Made by a program: the position numbers and the translations under genes. Shown piece by piece: positions 35,297 through 47,015 of a stretch of DNA of 64,000 nt (positions are counted from its first letter, which is position 1; every line of letters begins with the position of its first letter). A model generated the notes under the pieces. It did not search any database, was not told the origin of the DNA, and was given only the letters and a program-made list of their open reading frames with translations. Source of the stretch: JACRCT01 sp049841135 (lineage in GTDB: Bacteria > Myxococcota > Myxococcia > Myxococcales > UBA5297); the NCBI GenBank assembly GCA_049841135.1, contig JASGHK010000006.1, forward strand, positions 186,001 through 250,000, given 5' to 3'.

Positions 35297-36533
35297 ATGC
35301 GTCGAGCGTTCCGTTTCTTTGCTTCTGTGGCGGTGTTGGCCGGAGTGGCGCTGGCCGCAGCGGGCGACGCGCGCGCAGCCTCCTTCCACGTCGGCACGCA
35401 GGACGCGCGCGCCACCGCGATGGGGATGGCGCTGACCGCCGACGTCGACGACGCCTCGGCCGCGCTCTACAACCCCGCCGGGCTCGTCCAGCCGGCGCGA
35501 CTGGAGCTGCGCCTTGGGGCGACGATGCTCATCCCGAAGTTCAAGGAGACCGTGGCCGGCGTCGAGACGAGCACCCAGAGCAAGGTGCTGGTGCCGCCGA
35601 CCGCGTACCTCGTCTACGGCTTCAACGACGAGGTGGCCGTCGGCATTGGCGTGTTCTCGCTCTTCGGCCTCGAGGCCCGCTGGCCCGACGACCTGGGTCG
35701 GCAACTTCATCTCCACCCGCGCCTCGCTGCGCACCTTCTACCTCAACCCGGAGGTCGCCTACGGCTTCCTGGGGCGGGTGCGCGTCGGCGTCGGCGTGCA
35801 GATCGTGCGCGGCTCGGTCGACCTGCGGCACCAGGTGGACCCGAAGGTCCCCGGGTTCACCACGGACCTCGAGGGCGTCGACTGGGGCGTCGGCGCGAAC
35901 GCCGGCCTGCAGATTGACATCCTGGAGAAGGGCTCGAAGTACGGCGCGCTGTCCTTCGGGGCCAGCTACCGCAGCGCGGTGACGCTCGATTTCCAGAACG
36001 CCAAGGCGACCTTCAAGAACGTCCCGCCGCCGCTCGCGCCGGTGCTGAAGGATTCGCCGGTGTCCGCCAAGGTGACGCTGCCGCAGCTTTTGCAGCTCGG
36101 CGTGGCCTGGAGCTACGGCGGGCTGCGGCTGGGCGTCGACACCGAGTACACCGGCTGGCAGACCATCGGGGCCATCTCGGTGGAGTCCACCAACCCGGCG
36201 CTGCGCTCGACCGTCCGCAAGGACTTCCACCACACCTGGAACCTGCACGTCGGCGGCGAGTACGCCATCACCGAGAACTGGCTGGTGAGGCTGGGCTTCA
36301 TGTACGACCCGACGCCCAGTCCCAGCGAGACGCTCGCGCCCGACCTGCCCGACGCCGACCGCCTCAACTTCGCCGGCGGCGTGGGCTTCCGCATGGGCGG
36401 CTTCGCCGCGGACGTGGGCTACCAGTACGTGCTCTTCCTCAACACCGAGAGCACCTTCCCAGAGCTGCCCGGCACCATGAGCGGCGACGTGCACGTGATC
36501 GGGCTGTCTCTGGGGTACTCGTTCAAGCTCTAG
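35297..36533 (+). CDS. FadL/OmpP1-type outer-membrane transporter (frameshifted near 35692)
   Basis: About 411 residues after removing one extra C near 35692 (P-D-D then W-V-G-N-F-I). Signal peptide ends near A-R-A-A-S-F. The N-terminal hatch signature of the FadL family is there (A-S-F-H-V-G-T-Q-D-A-R-A-T-A-M-G-M-A, then A-D-V-D-D-A-S-A-A-L-Y-N-P-A-G-L). Barrel strands follow up to the C-terminal G-L-S-L-G-Y-S-F-K-L. FadL proteins import long-chain fatty acids or other hydrophobic compounds across the outer membrane. GAGGGGAGG lies just upstream of the ATG. Confidence 0.88.
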
Positions 36534-36616
36534 AACGACGATGGATGGGCGGGGCGGACGGGGCGGAGCAGGGCAGGGCAGGGCGGGGCCCGAATCTGCC
36601 AGGACGGGGGGAGCCG

Positions 36617-36786
36617 GCGACTGAAGTCGCGCCTGAAACTGCCAAGCCCGCCTTCGCGGGCTGGGTGCGACAAGTGCTCCGGCCTGCCTGATCTGAGCCT
36701 GGGCGTCCCAGCTGGCGCCTTCGGATTCTGATCACCACCCAGCCTGCGCAGGCAGGCTTCGCAACGTCAGGCGCGGCTTCAGCCGC
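36617..36786. repeat. Cluster of palindromes downstream of the FadL-like gene
   Basis: Four different short palindromes are packed in 170 bp: GCGACTGAAGTCGC (36617-36630), AGCCCGCCTTCGCGGGCT (36645-36662), AGCCTGCGCAGGCAGGCT (36741-36758, imperfect) and GCGGCTTCAGCCGC (36773-36786). They sit between convergent genes, so some could terminate transcription in both directions; their variety suggests REP-like repeats. Confidence 0.65.
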
Positions 36787-36810
36787 CGGCAGCCGAACGC
36801 CCCTTCATGA

Positions 36811-39800
36811 TCACGGGAGCCAGCTGACGCGATGGCGCTCGCCCGACCGGACTGGCACCGGGTGGTCCTGGAAGTCGCCACCGGGCTTGCGGGTCCGGAA
36901 CAGGGCCACGCCGTCCTGCAGCGCCTGGAAGTCCACGGTGACCGTCTGGGCGCTGGCGTCCCACTGCGCCCAGGCCACGCGCACCATGCCCACGGGCGCT
37001 TCGACCAGCGGTGCGTGCCCGCGCTCGACGGCGAGCAGCGTGGGGCCGGCGATGCCGTGCCAGCGCATCGAGTACCACTCCGCGGCGGCCTTGGTGCCCT
37101 GCGTCGCCTGGTAGAGACCGAAGAGCGCCGCCGGGTCGTCGTGGAAGAGCAGCGCCCGCGCGACGAGGTGCGCCGCGGTGTTGTTCGAGCCGTAGTAGCG
37201 GCCGTCGACGGGGTCGAGGACGTTGCCGTCGGCCCAGGAGGGATGCAGCGCCGGCATGATGTCGTACTCGAGCGTCCGCACGCGCGGCTCGAGGCCGTGG
37301 TGCCGGTAGAGCGTGAGCTGCGCCGGGAGGTCGAAGTACAAGAAGTTGGCGGTCTGCCAGAACGAGCGGAACTCGAGCGTCGCCGCACCGAAGTCCTCGA
37401 CCCAGCCGTCGATGGCGCCGCGGGTCTCGACCTCGCTCGCCGGCATCTTCGCGTCGCTGATGTGCCCCACGCCGTAGTCGATTCCGCGGATCCACTGGGC
37501 ATGCTGCCAGGCGTCGAAGAGCGCCAGTTGCTGGCGGGCCGAGCGGTAGGCCGCGTCGCGGAAGGTCTCCTCGTCACCCAGCTTTCGCGCGAGCCGCGCC
37601 ACGCCCAGCATGCCGTCCCAGGCGAAGTGCATGCCGTCGGCGAGCTGCGTGTAGCCGAACACCGACGACAGGACCGAACCGGTCGCCCAGTCCATGAAGA
37701 TGCGGTCGTAGCGGTAGGTGGCGAGGACCTTGGGCCAGGCCCCGCGCGCGACGTCGAGGTCGATGGACTCGCTGCAGCGCGCGAGCGCCGCGAGCTCGAC
37801 GGCCGCTGAACCACTCCTTGTCGAAGGGCTCGAACTCGAAGGACTGGCCGAGCGGCGAGGCGTAGCGCTGCCCGGTCACCGGCTCGAGGAAGTCGCCGAC
37901 GTTCTTGGCCAGGAAGGTGTTCTCGACCAGCCGCGTGCCCACGTCGCGCGCCTTCGCCCGCTCGGTGCTCTCGGGCGCGAGCGTCGCCCAGGCGTCGCAG
38001 AGGAACTGCGCGTCGGAGACATCGTTGTTGAGCCAGTAGCTCCCGGGATTGCTCGGGACGTCCTCGCGCAGGAGGCGCTCGAGCCTCGGTGCGGACGGGC
38101 GCGGCAGCCGACTCGTTCTCCACGTGCAACGCGATGGGAAGGTGCGTGAGCGACTCCGGCAGCGGGAGGGCGAAGCGGGAGCTCGCGCCAAGCTGGTAGG
38201 CGAAGGGGCCGTACCAGGTCGCGGCGGCGGTCTCGATCGGTGCGCCGCCCGGGTAGGTCACCGGGTAGCCGTGGCTGCCCGCCCACGCGACGGCGGGGGG
38301 AATGGGGGCGATCGGCGTGGGCGTGGTGCCCCACGGGTCCTGGTAGGTCTCGAAGGAGTAGCGGTCTTCGATGGTGACGGTGCCGGCCGCCTCGTCGAGC
38401 GAGTAGGTCTCGGCCAGGCTCGTCGGGAACGCCGCGAGGATGGGCACCCAGGCGCGGCTCTGGAAGATCACCTCGGCGGGCAGCGCCTGGTCCCACGTCG
38501 CGGTCTCGCCGAGGGCGCGGCGACGCAGGCCACCGAGCGGCATCACGTTCACGCGGCCGACCGTGGAGCTGCCGAAGTCGAGCTCGAGTCCCGAGCTGGT
38601 CGGTGTCGCGGAGGCAGGCCGCTTCTCGAAGGTGAGCAGCGTCGGCACCTCGAAGCTCCAGCCCGAGCCTGCGCCCCAGAGGAGGATCCACGGCTCGCTC
38701 ATGGTCGAGAGCGGGATGGCGGCGCTGGAGGTATCGAGCCGGTGAACGGTGATCTTTCCGTTCTCAACGACCGCCATCCGCGACAGAGGCGCTCGGCCGC
38801 CCTCGGCGGTAGCCCAGGTGAAGCGCTTCTGCGGCGAGGCGTAGCGCACGGCGGGGAAGGCGCGGGACATGAGCGCGGTCGCGACGCCCGTGGCCAGGAC
38901 GTCCTGGCGCGCCTCGAGCAGGCTCCAGTCGTGGAAGACGAGCGAAGGGGAGAGCGGTGAGGGGAGCGTCGTGGAGCCGAAGTAGGCGCGGCCGACGACG
39001 AAGTCGCCGCCGTCGGGACCGAGCTTGGCCCAGAGCAGCGCGTGTCCCTGGACGGTCGACGTGGCACCGTAGGTGAGGAAGCCGTTGCGCGAGGGAATCT
39101 CGGTGCCGGAGGTGCGGACGAAGCCGCCGAAGGTGCCGACGGGCCGGGCAGCACGGTCCTCGGGAGCGGGGGAGTCGAGGCCCTCGGCGCGCACCGAATC
39201 GATGGAGAGCGCGCCGGAGTAGGTGACGTCGCTGCCCTCGATCTTCAAGCCGACGCCGCGGATATCGGCGTACCAGTCGCGAGGCCGAACGGGAGTGGTG
39301 CCGGCGGAGAGGGCGAAGGAGACGGTGACGGTCGAGCCCGGGACGAGCGGCGTCGCGGTCTCCTGCGTGCAGAAGGCGGAGTCCGGGCCCATCAGCAGAA
39401 CGGCGAGCGCGCGCAGGCCGGTGGGGGCGTTTGCGGGAAGCGAGACATCCATCGAGATCCGGGCGCAGCCGGCGAGCGAGGTCGGTGCGTCCCGGCCGAC
39501 ATAGCCCTGCTCGTAGCCGGCGCCCGTGAAGCGGACGGGGACCGAGAGCGCGGAGGAGCCCTCCGTCGCGCCGGCGGAGGTGGCGGAGACCGGGAAGGGA
39601 TGACCCTCCGGGTCGAGCGTGGCCGTTGCCCAGTTGGAGCAGGTCCAGCGCGCGAGGTCGCCGGCGGCCTCGAAGGAGTCGAGGGTGCCGATGGCGCAGG
39701 TGGCCGGGTAGGGCGCGAGGGGGAAGGGAAGCGCATCGGGCGCAGCGGAGGCATCGAAGACCTCAGCTGCCGCAGCATCGGGAAGTCCACCCGAGTCGGG

Positions 39801-39965
39801 AGCGGCCGCAGCATCGAGCGCAGCACCAGCATCCGAGGCGCCGGCATCAGCACCGACCGCTCCGTCGGGACGCCCATGAGCCGAATCGGACGAGGACGCC
39901 ACAGGAGGCGGGCAGGCGGCAAGGAGCGGGAGCAGAAGCGTCAGAAACAGGCAGAGGCGAACCAT
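36811..39965 (-). CDS. Large lipoprotein of unknown function (two frameshifts)
   Basis: About 1050 residues after removing two extra bases (near 38088 and 37804). Lipobox L-A-A-C (Cys18), a long Asp/Ala/Ser/Pro linker (to about 80), a beta-sandwich-rich N-terminal half (C-A-R-I-S-M-D-V-S-L-P ... W-Y-A-D-I-R-G-V-G-L), which looks like a carbohydrate-binding jelly roll, and a mainly helical C-terminal part (Y-W-L-N-N-D-V-S-D-A-Q-F-L, then Y-D-R-I-F-M-D-W) reminiscent of (alpha/alpha) barrels. A polysaccharide-acting role is plausible but not shown. The start ATG at 39965 carries TACGAT 8 nt upstream; the TTG at 39971 is not needed. Confidence 0.68.
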
Positions 39966-39973
39966 GGCCAAGC

Positions 39974-39979
39974 ATCGTA
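39974..39979 (-). promoter_or_regulatory. TANNNT box 8 nt before the large-lipoprotein start
   Basis: TACGAT followed by GCTTGGCC and ATG. No Shine-Dalgarno, consistent with a leaderless mRNA. Confidence 0.5.
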
Positions 39980-40055
39980 GGCCACAGGCGGCCAGGACGA
40001 CTCCACGGTGGCGGATTCGGGGGCCAGCCCCTTTAGTGGGCTTTCACCCAGGTAG

Positions 40056-40076
40056 CCGGGGGCCTTCAGCCCCCGG
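40056..40076 (-). terminator. Hairpin downstream of the MgtC-like gene
   Basis: CCGGGGGC, loop CTTCA, GCCCCCGG: a perfect 8-bp stem that begins 9 nt beyond the stop codon of the minus-strand MgtC/DUF4010 gene. No T-tract follows. The surrounding string (repeated GGGGCT/CCACTAAAGGGG) also looks like a dispersed repeat. Confidence 0.5.
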
Positions 40077-40084
40077 TCCGCAAT

Positions 40085-41380
40085 TCAGATCACCCCGGAC
40101 CAGAGCAGCGCCAGCCCGAGGCCGCCCAGCGCCACCGAGACCAGGTACGCCAGCGCGATGATCCGCCCGAACGCCCAGCCGCCGACGACGGTCGCCATGG
40201 TCGCCTTCACCACGCTGTTGGACGCGACCGCGATGAGGATGGTCGTCACCGCCACCTCGGCGGAGATGGTTCCCTTGGCCAGCCGCGCCATGGACAGCGT
40301 GATCGCATCGACGTCGGTGGTCCCGGCGAGCAGGCCGGTCAGGTAGGTGGCGCCAGCACCGAAGTAGGTGGTGGCGGCCTTGGAGACGAGGAGGATGACC
40401 CCGAAGAGCGCCGCGAACTTGAGCGCCGAGGAGAGCTCGAAGGGGTTCGAGAACTGGATCTCCGGTAGCGACGCCTCGACCTTGCGCGAGCGCCGGTAGA
40501 GGAGGGCGCTGGAGAGCGCTCCGCCCACCGCCATCGCGCCCATGGGGATGGCCAGCCGCGGCAGGAGCTCCTGGTTCACCACCGCCACCTCCAGCAAGAC
40601 GCGCAGGAACATCACGCTGGAGGCGAGCACCACCGCGAGCGCGAACGAGGCGTTGAGCCGCGGCTCCTCCTTGGCGCGGCCGGAGAACGACAGCGTCACC
40701 GCGGTCGAGGAGACGAGCCCGCCGACCAGGCCGGTCAGCCCCAGGCCGCGGCGCGCGCCGAGGATGCGGATGGCGAGGTAGCCGACGAAGCTGATGCCCG
40801 CGATGAGCACCACCATCAGCCCCAGGTTGCGCGGGTTGAGCACGTCGAGCGGGCCGAAGGTCCGGTCGGGCAGCAGCGGCAGCGCCACCACCGCCACCAG
40901 CAGGAACTTGAGCGTCGCGAACACGTCCTCCTTCGACGCCTTGGCCAGGACCGAGTGCAGCGACAGCTTGATGGAGAGCAGCAGCGTGGCGACCACCGCG
41001 ATGGAGGCCACGGCGATCAGCTTCTGCTGGACCGGCTCGATGACGCCCTGGCTGAGCGCGAGCGCGCCGAGCGAGAAGCTCAAGAGGAAGGCGACCTCGC
41101 TCGTCAGCCCGCGGTCGCGGCCCTTCTTCACGTCGTCGACGTAGCTGACGACGACGAAGGCGCCCACGGCCAGCAGGCCGATCGCCAGCGCCACGACGCC
41201 CAGCTGCCGGGCGAGCAGCATCGAGCAGGCGCCGACCAGCGCCACCAGCGGGTGGGTGCGCGCGCCGCCCAGGAAGTTGCCCGGGTCGTCTTCGTTGGCG
41301 GACTGCTGGCGCTCCATCCCGATGAGCAGGCCGGCCGCCAGGGCGACGCCCAGCGAGACGAAGGGCTCGTACGATTCCAT
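40085..41380 (-). CDS. MgtC/SapB family membrane protein with DUF4010
   Basis: 431 residues, about twelve TM helices. The N-terminal MgtC-type domain (G-V-A-L-A-A-G-L-L-I-G-M-E-R-Q-Q, with the conserved R after the helix, and R-T-H-P-L-V-A-L-V-G) joins a DUF4010 domain (T-G-L-V-G-G-L-V-S-S-T-A-V-T, Y-L-T-G-L-L-A-G-T-T-D-V-D-A-I-T). Fused forms are predicted transporters, probably of cations or small metabolites; the substrate is unknown. The ATG at 41380 has GGAGAG upstream; longer ORF extensions lack coding character. Confidence 0.88.
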   Translation of the reverse strand: MESYEPFVSLGVALAAGLLIGMERQQSANEDDPGNFLGGARTHPLVALVGACSMLLARQLGVVALAIGLLAVGAFVVVSYVDDVKKGRDRGLTSEVAFLLSFSLGALALSQGVIEPVQQKLIAVASIAVVATLLLSIKLSLHSVLAKASKEDVFATLKFLLVAVVALPLLPDRTFGPLDVLNPRNLGLMVVLIAGISFVGYLAIRILGARRGLGLTGLVGGLVSSTAVTLSFSGRAKEEPRLNASFALAVVLASSVMFLRVLLEVAVVNQELLPRLAIPMGAMAVGGALSSALLYRRSRKVEASLPEIQFSNPFELSSALKFAALFGVILLVSKAATTYFGAGATYLTGLLAGTTDVDAITLSMARLAKGTISAEVAVTTILIAVASNSVVKATMATVVGGWAFGRIIALAYLVSVALGGLGLALLWSGVI

Positions 41381-41466
41381 GGGCTCTCCGCGAAACGGGT
41401 CACCTGAAGGGGTAGCACGGAACCGGGCGGGGACGCTGCACGCAGGCTCGAGACGGGCTTCCGGGT

Positions 41467-41472
41467 TATCCT
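41467..41472 (+). promoter_or_regulatory. TANNNT box 6 nt before a GTG start
   Basis: TATCCT, then TGAGAC and GTG (41479). Consistent with a leaderless transcript for the small ORF and the toxin-like gene behind it. Confidence 0.5.
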
Positions 41473-41478
41473 TGAGAC

Positions 41479-41670
41479 GTGACTGACGCGAAGCCCAAGA
41501 ACCCAATCGCCAACCTGCTGGGGACAAGACCGAGCAAGTGCGCGGACGAGGCGCGCCGAGCGGAGATGGCGCGCATCTGGGCGATGACGCCTCGCGAAAG
41601 AATGATCGAGGCGCTCGAGTTGAGCCAGTGGCTGCCCATCCTCGAGCGCGCCAGAACCACCGGCGGGTGA
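41479..41670 (+). CDS. Small ORF upstream of a nucleotidyltransferase (possible antitoxin)
   Basis: 63 residues, acidic/basic mixed helix (K-C-A-D-E-A-R-R-A-E-M-A-R-I-W-A-M-T-P-R-E-R-M-I-E-A-L-E-L). The stop overlaps the start of the following nucleotidyltransferase-like gene (GTGA). Position and size fit an antitoxin or a partner of a nucleotidyltransferase toxin; the sequence alone does not prove that. Confidence 0.5.
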   Translation: MTDAKPKNPIANLLGTRPSKCADEARRAEMARIWAMTPRERMIEALELSQWLPILERARTTGG

Positions 41671-42097
41671 ATGAGACGCGCGCAGAACGTACTCTCCGGG
41701 TCGCCGAGAGAGCCGCTGAGATCCTGGCGGGGCGACACATCGAGACGGTGGTCATCGGGGCGATAGCACTTGCCGCGCACGGCTATCCGCGGCTGACCAG
41801 GGACCTCGACCTGGCGATTGGCATCAGTCCCGACCAACTGGGGCAGGTCGCGGTGGCCCTCAGGGCAGAAGGCTGGTCAGTCGAAGTGGGCGGTTGGTCA
41901 AAGAGGCGTGCCTGACGGCCGTTCCGGTTGACGAGAGGGGCGCCCTCAAGGTCGCAAGCCTGTTCACGCTCGTCGCCTTCAAGCTCTACGCGGGCGGGCC
42001 CAAGTCCGCGAATGACGTCCTCGAGTTGCTCGACCGGAACCCAAGCACGGACATGGACGCGCTTCGCGCCTTCTGCCAGTCGCTCAGGCTAGCGTAG
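41667..42097 (+). pseudogene. Nucleotidyltransferase (AbiEii-like) remnant, internally deleted and frameshifted
   Basis: Starts at GTG 41667. The first frame gives the beta-fold of a nucleotidyltransferase: V-I-G-A-I-A-L-A-A-H-G-Y-P-R-L-T-R-D-L-D-L-A-I, with the D-L-D catalytic pair. The second frame continues from V-D-E-R-G-A-L-K-V-A-S-L-F-T-L-V-A-F-K-L-Y-A-G-G-P-K-S-A-N-D-V-L-E-L-L, which matches the C-terminal segment of AbiEii/MenT-type enzymes. The middle is shorter than in related proteins, so some codons are lost as well. It is interrupted just after residue F-C-Q-S-L-R-L by the IS200-like element at 42101; in-frame codons K-K-L-E-R-V-L-E-F-A-K-E-T-stop after that element (about 42750-42789) look like its severed end. 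Confidence 0.65.
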
Positions 42098-42100
42098 CGG

Positions 42101-42750
42101 GAGTCCCCCCGGCTTTGCCGGGGTGGCAGCAGAAGTTTGACAGTTACTGGAATCGCCCACAGGAACCCCGGTCGTGAGCCGCCAAGCGCACGAAGGGAGA
42201 ACCTGTGGACGATTTGGAAAGCCTCAATCACACGAAGTGGGACTGCAAGTATCACGTCGTTTTCATCCCGAAGTGCCGGAGGAAGGTCTTGTACGGCGAG
42301 CTGCGGAAGTACCTCGGGGAGGTGTTCCGCGGCCTGGCCGAGCACAAGGAGAGCAAGGTGCTGGAAGGGCACCTGATGGTGGACCACGTGCACATGCTGT
42401 TGTGCATCCCGCCGAAGTACTCGGTCGCGCACGTGGTGGGCTACATGAAGGGCAAGAGCGCGATCCACCTTGCGCGGCACTACGGCGAGAGGAAGCGGAA
42501 CTTCGTCGGGCAGAGCTTCTGGGCGCGGGGGTACTTCGTCTCCACGGTAGGCCGCGACGAGGTCGTGATCCGCGAGTACATCCGGTGTCAGGAAGAGGAA
42601 GACAAGCGGTTGGACCAGCTCAGGCTCTGGCAGTAAGCCACCGAAAGGTGGCCCACAACATCGAGGGCCGCGCTGAGCGGCCCTCGTAATGCCGCCTTTG
42701 GCGGCTCACATTACGAATTCCCCCGGCTTTGCCGGGGGATGGTTAAACAA
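42101..42750 (+). mobile_element. IS200-type insertion sequence
   Basis: One transposase gene bounded by near-identical subterminal hairpins of CCCCGGC-TTT-GCCGGGG at 42107-42123 and 42721-42737, as expected for IS200/IS605 ends. Three further palindromes lie between transposase and right end (42638-42651, 42663-42685, 42691-42705). Precise ends are not fixed; this family leaves no target duplication. The insertion interrupts the nucleotidyltransferase remnant. Confidence 0.8.
42205..42636 (+). CDS. IS200/IS605 family transposase TnpA
   Basis: 143 residues, the usual length. HUH motif in M-V-D-H-V-H-M-L (His61, His63), catalytic Tyr125 in V-V-I-R-E-Y-I-R-C-Q-E-E-E-D, and the typical start K-W-D-C-K-Y-H-V-V-F-I-P-K. 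It cuts and joins single-stranded ends at hairpins, which are present. GTG start with GGGAG 6-7 nt upstream. Intact, hence probably recently active. Confidence 0.95.
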   Translation: MDDLESLNHTKWDCKYHVVFIPKCRRKVLYGELRKYLGEVFRGLAEHKESKVLEGHLMVDHVHMLLCIPPKYSVAHVVGYMKGKSAIHLARHYGERKRNFVGQSFWARGYFVSTVGRDEVVIREYIRCQEEEDKRLDQLRLWQ

Positions 42751-42795
42751 GAAGCTCGAGCGCGTCCTCGAGTTCGCCAAGGAAACGTAGCCGCT

Positions 42796-44106
42796 TCAGG
42801 GCACGACCGAGACCGTCACGACGTGGCCGCCGGACCCTTCCGCGCTCATCGCGGACACCTCGACCGTGTGCTTGCCGCTCGCCACCGGCGCCGCGATCGC
42901 CGCCGTCCACAGCGTGGCGTCGGTCGAAGTCATGGGCGTCCAGGTTCCCTGGTCCAGCCGGACTCGGGCCGAGCTCGCGCCGCTGGGCGAGAAGGCGAGC
43001 GCCCGCACCGAGATCGACGCCCCGGCCTTCACCGCCTTCGCGACCGGGTTGGTCCCGCCTAGCGTGGCATTGCCGGGATAGGTCACCAGCACGAGCGGCC
43101 AGGAGACGGTCGGTGCCTTGGTGTAGTCGATGGCGATGCTGCGCGCCGCCGGACCGTCCTCGTCGAGGGCCCCGAGCGCGAAGTGGCCTTCGCTGCCGTT
43201 CTCGCGTCCGAGCGTCGAGGCTTGCAGCACCAGCGTCTGCCCCTGCCAGGAGAAGGCCTCGAGGTGCACGTGGCCGCAGAGGTAGACGGCCGGCGCGAAG
43301 TGCGCGAGCAGTTGCTGCATCTTCTCGTCGGAGTTGGTGGACGAGAGCGCGCTGGGCGGATGGTGGGCCGCGAGCAGCGTGCGCCAGACGGGGACCGGGC
43401 TGGCAGGTGCGGCGAGCAGCGCGTCGACCTGGCCGCTGCTCAGGATTCCCAGGAGCCGCAGCGCCCCGGAGCCGGAGTCGACGGTGCTGGTGCGCACCAG
43501 GCGGATCCGGCCGCTCGTCGTGTCGAGGTCGTGCACTCCCCAGACGCCGCCGCCGGCCAGACCCGTGGGGGTCTTCGCGAGGAAGTCGGCGGTGGTGTCG
43601 GTCTTCACGTCGTGGTTGCCGGGGATCTCCGAGTAGAGCGGGAACCCCGCCACCTTTCCGGAGACGAGGGCGGCATAGGCGTCGTACTGCGCGGGGTCGC
43701 CGGAGTCGGTCACATCGCCGGTGTGGACGGTGAGCGCCGGCTTGATCACGGGGAGCACGTCGCGCACGAAGGCTTGGAGGTTCCCGGGCGCGGGCCCGGT
43801 GTTCTCGCCCAGGTGCGTGTCGCTCAGGTGGAGGAACCAGAGCGGAGCCGTCCCGGAGGCGGCATCGGCGGAAGCGGGCGGGGCGGCGTCTGGCGCGACG
43901 AGGGCGGCATCGGCTGGGAACGGGACCGTGCCCACGTCCGCGGCGAGGAGGCTGGCATCAAGGCCGACATCGGCGCCTCGCGCGTCAACGCCACCATCCG
44001 GCGCGAGCACCGAGGCGTCGGAGGTACCGGAGGCGGCGGGAGAGTCGCACGCGGCGCCCCCGAGGAGCGCCGCGACGACGAGGAGCAGGCGGCGGGCCGG
44101 CCTCAC
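42796..44106 (-). CDS. Calcineurin-like metallophosphoesterase lipoprotein
   Basis: 436 residues. Lipobox G-A-A-C, then an Asp/Ala/Pro-rich linker (to about 110). All metal-site motifs are present: L-H-L-S-D-T-H, H-T-G-D-V-T-D, E-I-P-G-N-H-D, A-A-H-H-P-P and L-C-G-H-V-H. The C-terminal ~120 residues form an Ig-like domain (V-S-W-P-L-V-L-V-T-Y-P ... H-T-V-E-V-S-A). It is an exported phosphodiesterase or phosphatase of unknown substrate. The GTG at 44106 has GAAGG 5 nt upstream and lies 22 nt after the repaired bioY stop. Confidence 0.88.
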   Translation of the reverse strand: MRPARRLLLVVAALLGGAACDSPAASGTSDASVLAPDGGVDARGADVGLDASLLAADVGTVPFPADAALVAPDAAPPASADAASGTAPLWFLHLSDTHLGENTGPAPGNLQAFVRDVLPVIKPALTVHTGDVTDSGDPAQYDAYAALVSGKVAGFPLYSEIPGNHDVKTDTTADFLAKTPTGLAGGGVWGVHDLDTTSGRIRLVRTSTVDSGSGALRLLGILSSGQVDALLAAPASPVPVWRTLLAAHHPPSALSSTNSDEKMQQLLAHFAPAVYLCGHVHLEAFSWQGQTLVLQASTLGRENGSEGHFALGALDEDGPAARSIAIDYTKAPTVSWPLVLVTYPGNATLGGTNPVAKAVKAGASISVRALAFSPSGASSARVRLDQGTWTPMTSTDATLWTAAIAAPVASGKHTVEVSAMSAEGSGGHVVTVSVVP

Positions 44107-44128
44107 TGCACCTTCGCGAGGACGAGCC

Positions 44129-44687
44129 TCACTGCTGGCCGGCGCGGCCGAGGCGAGACCAGGCGAAAGGCAGCGCGGCGGTGGCGGCGGCGATTCTTGA
44201 TCGCGTCGCCGACGAGGAAGGGGAGCACGCCCTGGACGAGGGCGGCCTTCACGCCGACGAAGGCGGCGAGCCAGGCGGCGCCGCAGGCGTAGATGACGAA
44301 GGAGCCCAGGACCATGGCGGCCACGGTGGTCAGCGGGCGGCGATCCCAGCGGCGCTCGGCGAGCAGGCCGACCAGGAACGCGGCGGCGACGAAGCCGGCC
44401 AGGTAGCCGCCGGTGAAGCTGCCGGTCGCGAGGACGGGCAGGCCCAGCATTCCGGCGGAGAGCCACGCCAGGACGGCGGCGGGGCCGCGGCGCGAGCCGA
44501 GCACCATGCCGGTGAGCAGCACGGCCAACGTCTGCAGCGTCAGCGGAACCGGCGTGCCCGGCAGCGGGATGGAGATCTGCGAGGAGACCGCGAGGAGCCC
44601 GGCGAAGCCCAGGACCAGCAGCGCATCGCGCACGGCGCGCCCGCGAGGGAGGACGGCATCGGCCAGGGTCATCGAAGCGGCGGTCAT
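44129..44687 (-). CDS. bioY: Biotin transporter BioY (frameshifted near 44206)
   Basis: About 185 residues after removing one extra A in A-A-G-A-A-T near 44206, which restores I-A-A-A-T-A-A-L-P-F-A-W and a stop at 44129. Six TM helices and BioY signatures: I-P-L-P-G-T-P-V-P-L-T-L-Q-T, G-S-R-R-G-P-A-A-V-L, F-T-G-G-Y-L-A-G-F and G-D-A-I-K. It is the substrate-binding S component of a biotin ECF transporter; no BioM/BioN neighbours are in the window. AAGGAG lies 6 nt upstream of the ATG. Divergent from dapD. Confidence 0.88.
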
Positions 44688-44902
44688 GGGTGGCTCCTTG
44701 AAGGAATCCGGGAAGAGGAGGGCTCGCATCTGCGCATCCGGAGCGCCGGTGCGAAATGCCCAGGCCCCAGGCTTGTATGCGAACGTCGAGGCGAGGACAA
44801 GCCAGGTGTCCGACGAGGCAGGCGGCAAGGCGCAGACGGACCTTGCGCGCCCGAGCGCCGGCGCGGTTAGCTTCCCGGACTTCGGAGCCGCAGGAGGCAC
44901 GC

Positions 44903-45721
<819 letters not shown>

Positions 45722-45752
45722 CCCGGGTAGTGTCTGGCGCGACTGGGTAGTG

Positions 45753-45770
45753 CCCGGCCTCCGCGCCGGG
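45753..45770 (+). terminator. Hairpin between dapD and dapE
   Basis: CCCGGC, loop CTCCGC, GCCGGG within the 111-nt gap. A short, T-poor hairpin; attenuation rather than full termination is possible. Confidence 0.35.
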
Positions 45771-45832
45771 GGCAGCCGTCTGGAAGAGAGAATCTGAAGC
45801 GCGCTGGCCCGCGTACAAACGGAGATCCGAGG

Positions 45833-46906
<1,074 letters not shown>

Positions 46907-46914
46907 GGCCCAAG

Positions 46915-46934
46915 GGCGGGCCCGGAGGCCCGCC
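46915..46934 (+). terminator. Hairpin downstream of dapE
   Basis: GGCGGGCC, loop CGGA, GGCCCGCC, a perfect 8-bp stem 9 nt after the stop. No T-tract. It lies between convergent genes and could serve both. Confidence 0.5.
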
Positions 46935-47015
46935 GCCACCAACCTGGGCCAGCTCAGATGAAGAGGAAGGGGAGAAAGGAAGGCGGACGGAGCGGAGGAA
47001 TGGTCTGCGCGAAGC

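Noticed and set aside
44688..44902. Biotin riboswitch or BirA operator before bioY
   Set aside because: No recognisable operator palindrome between bioY and dapD was seen; regulation remains unknown.
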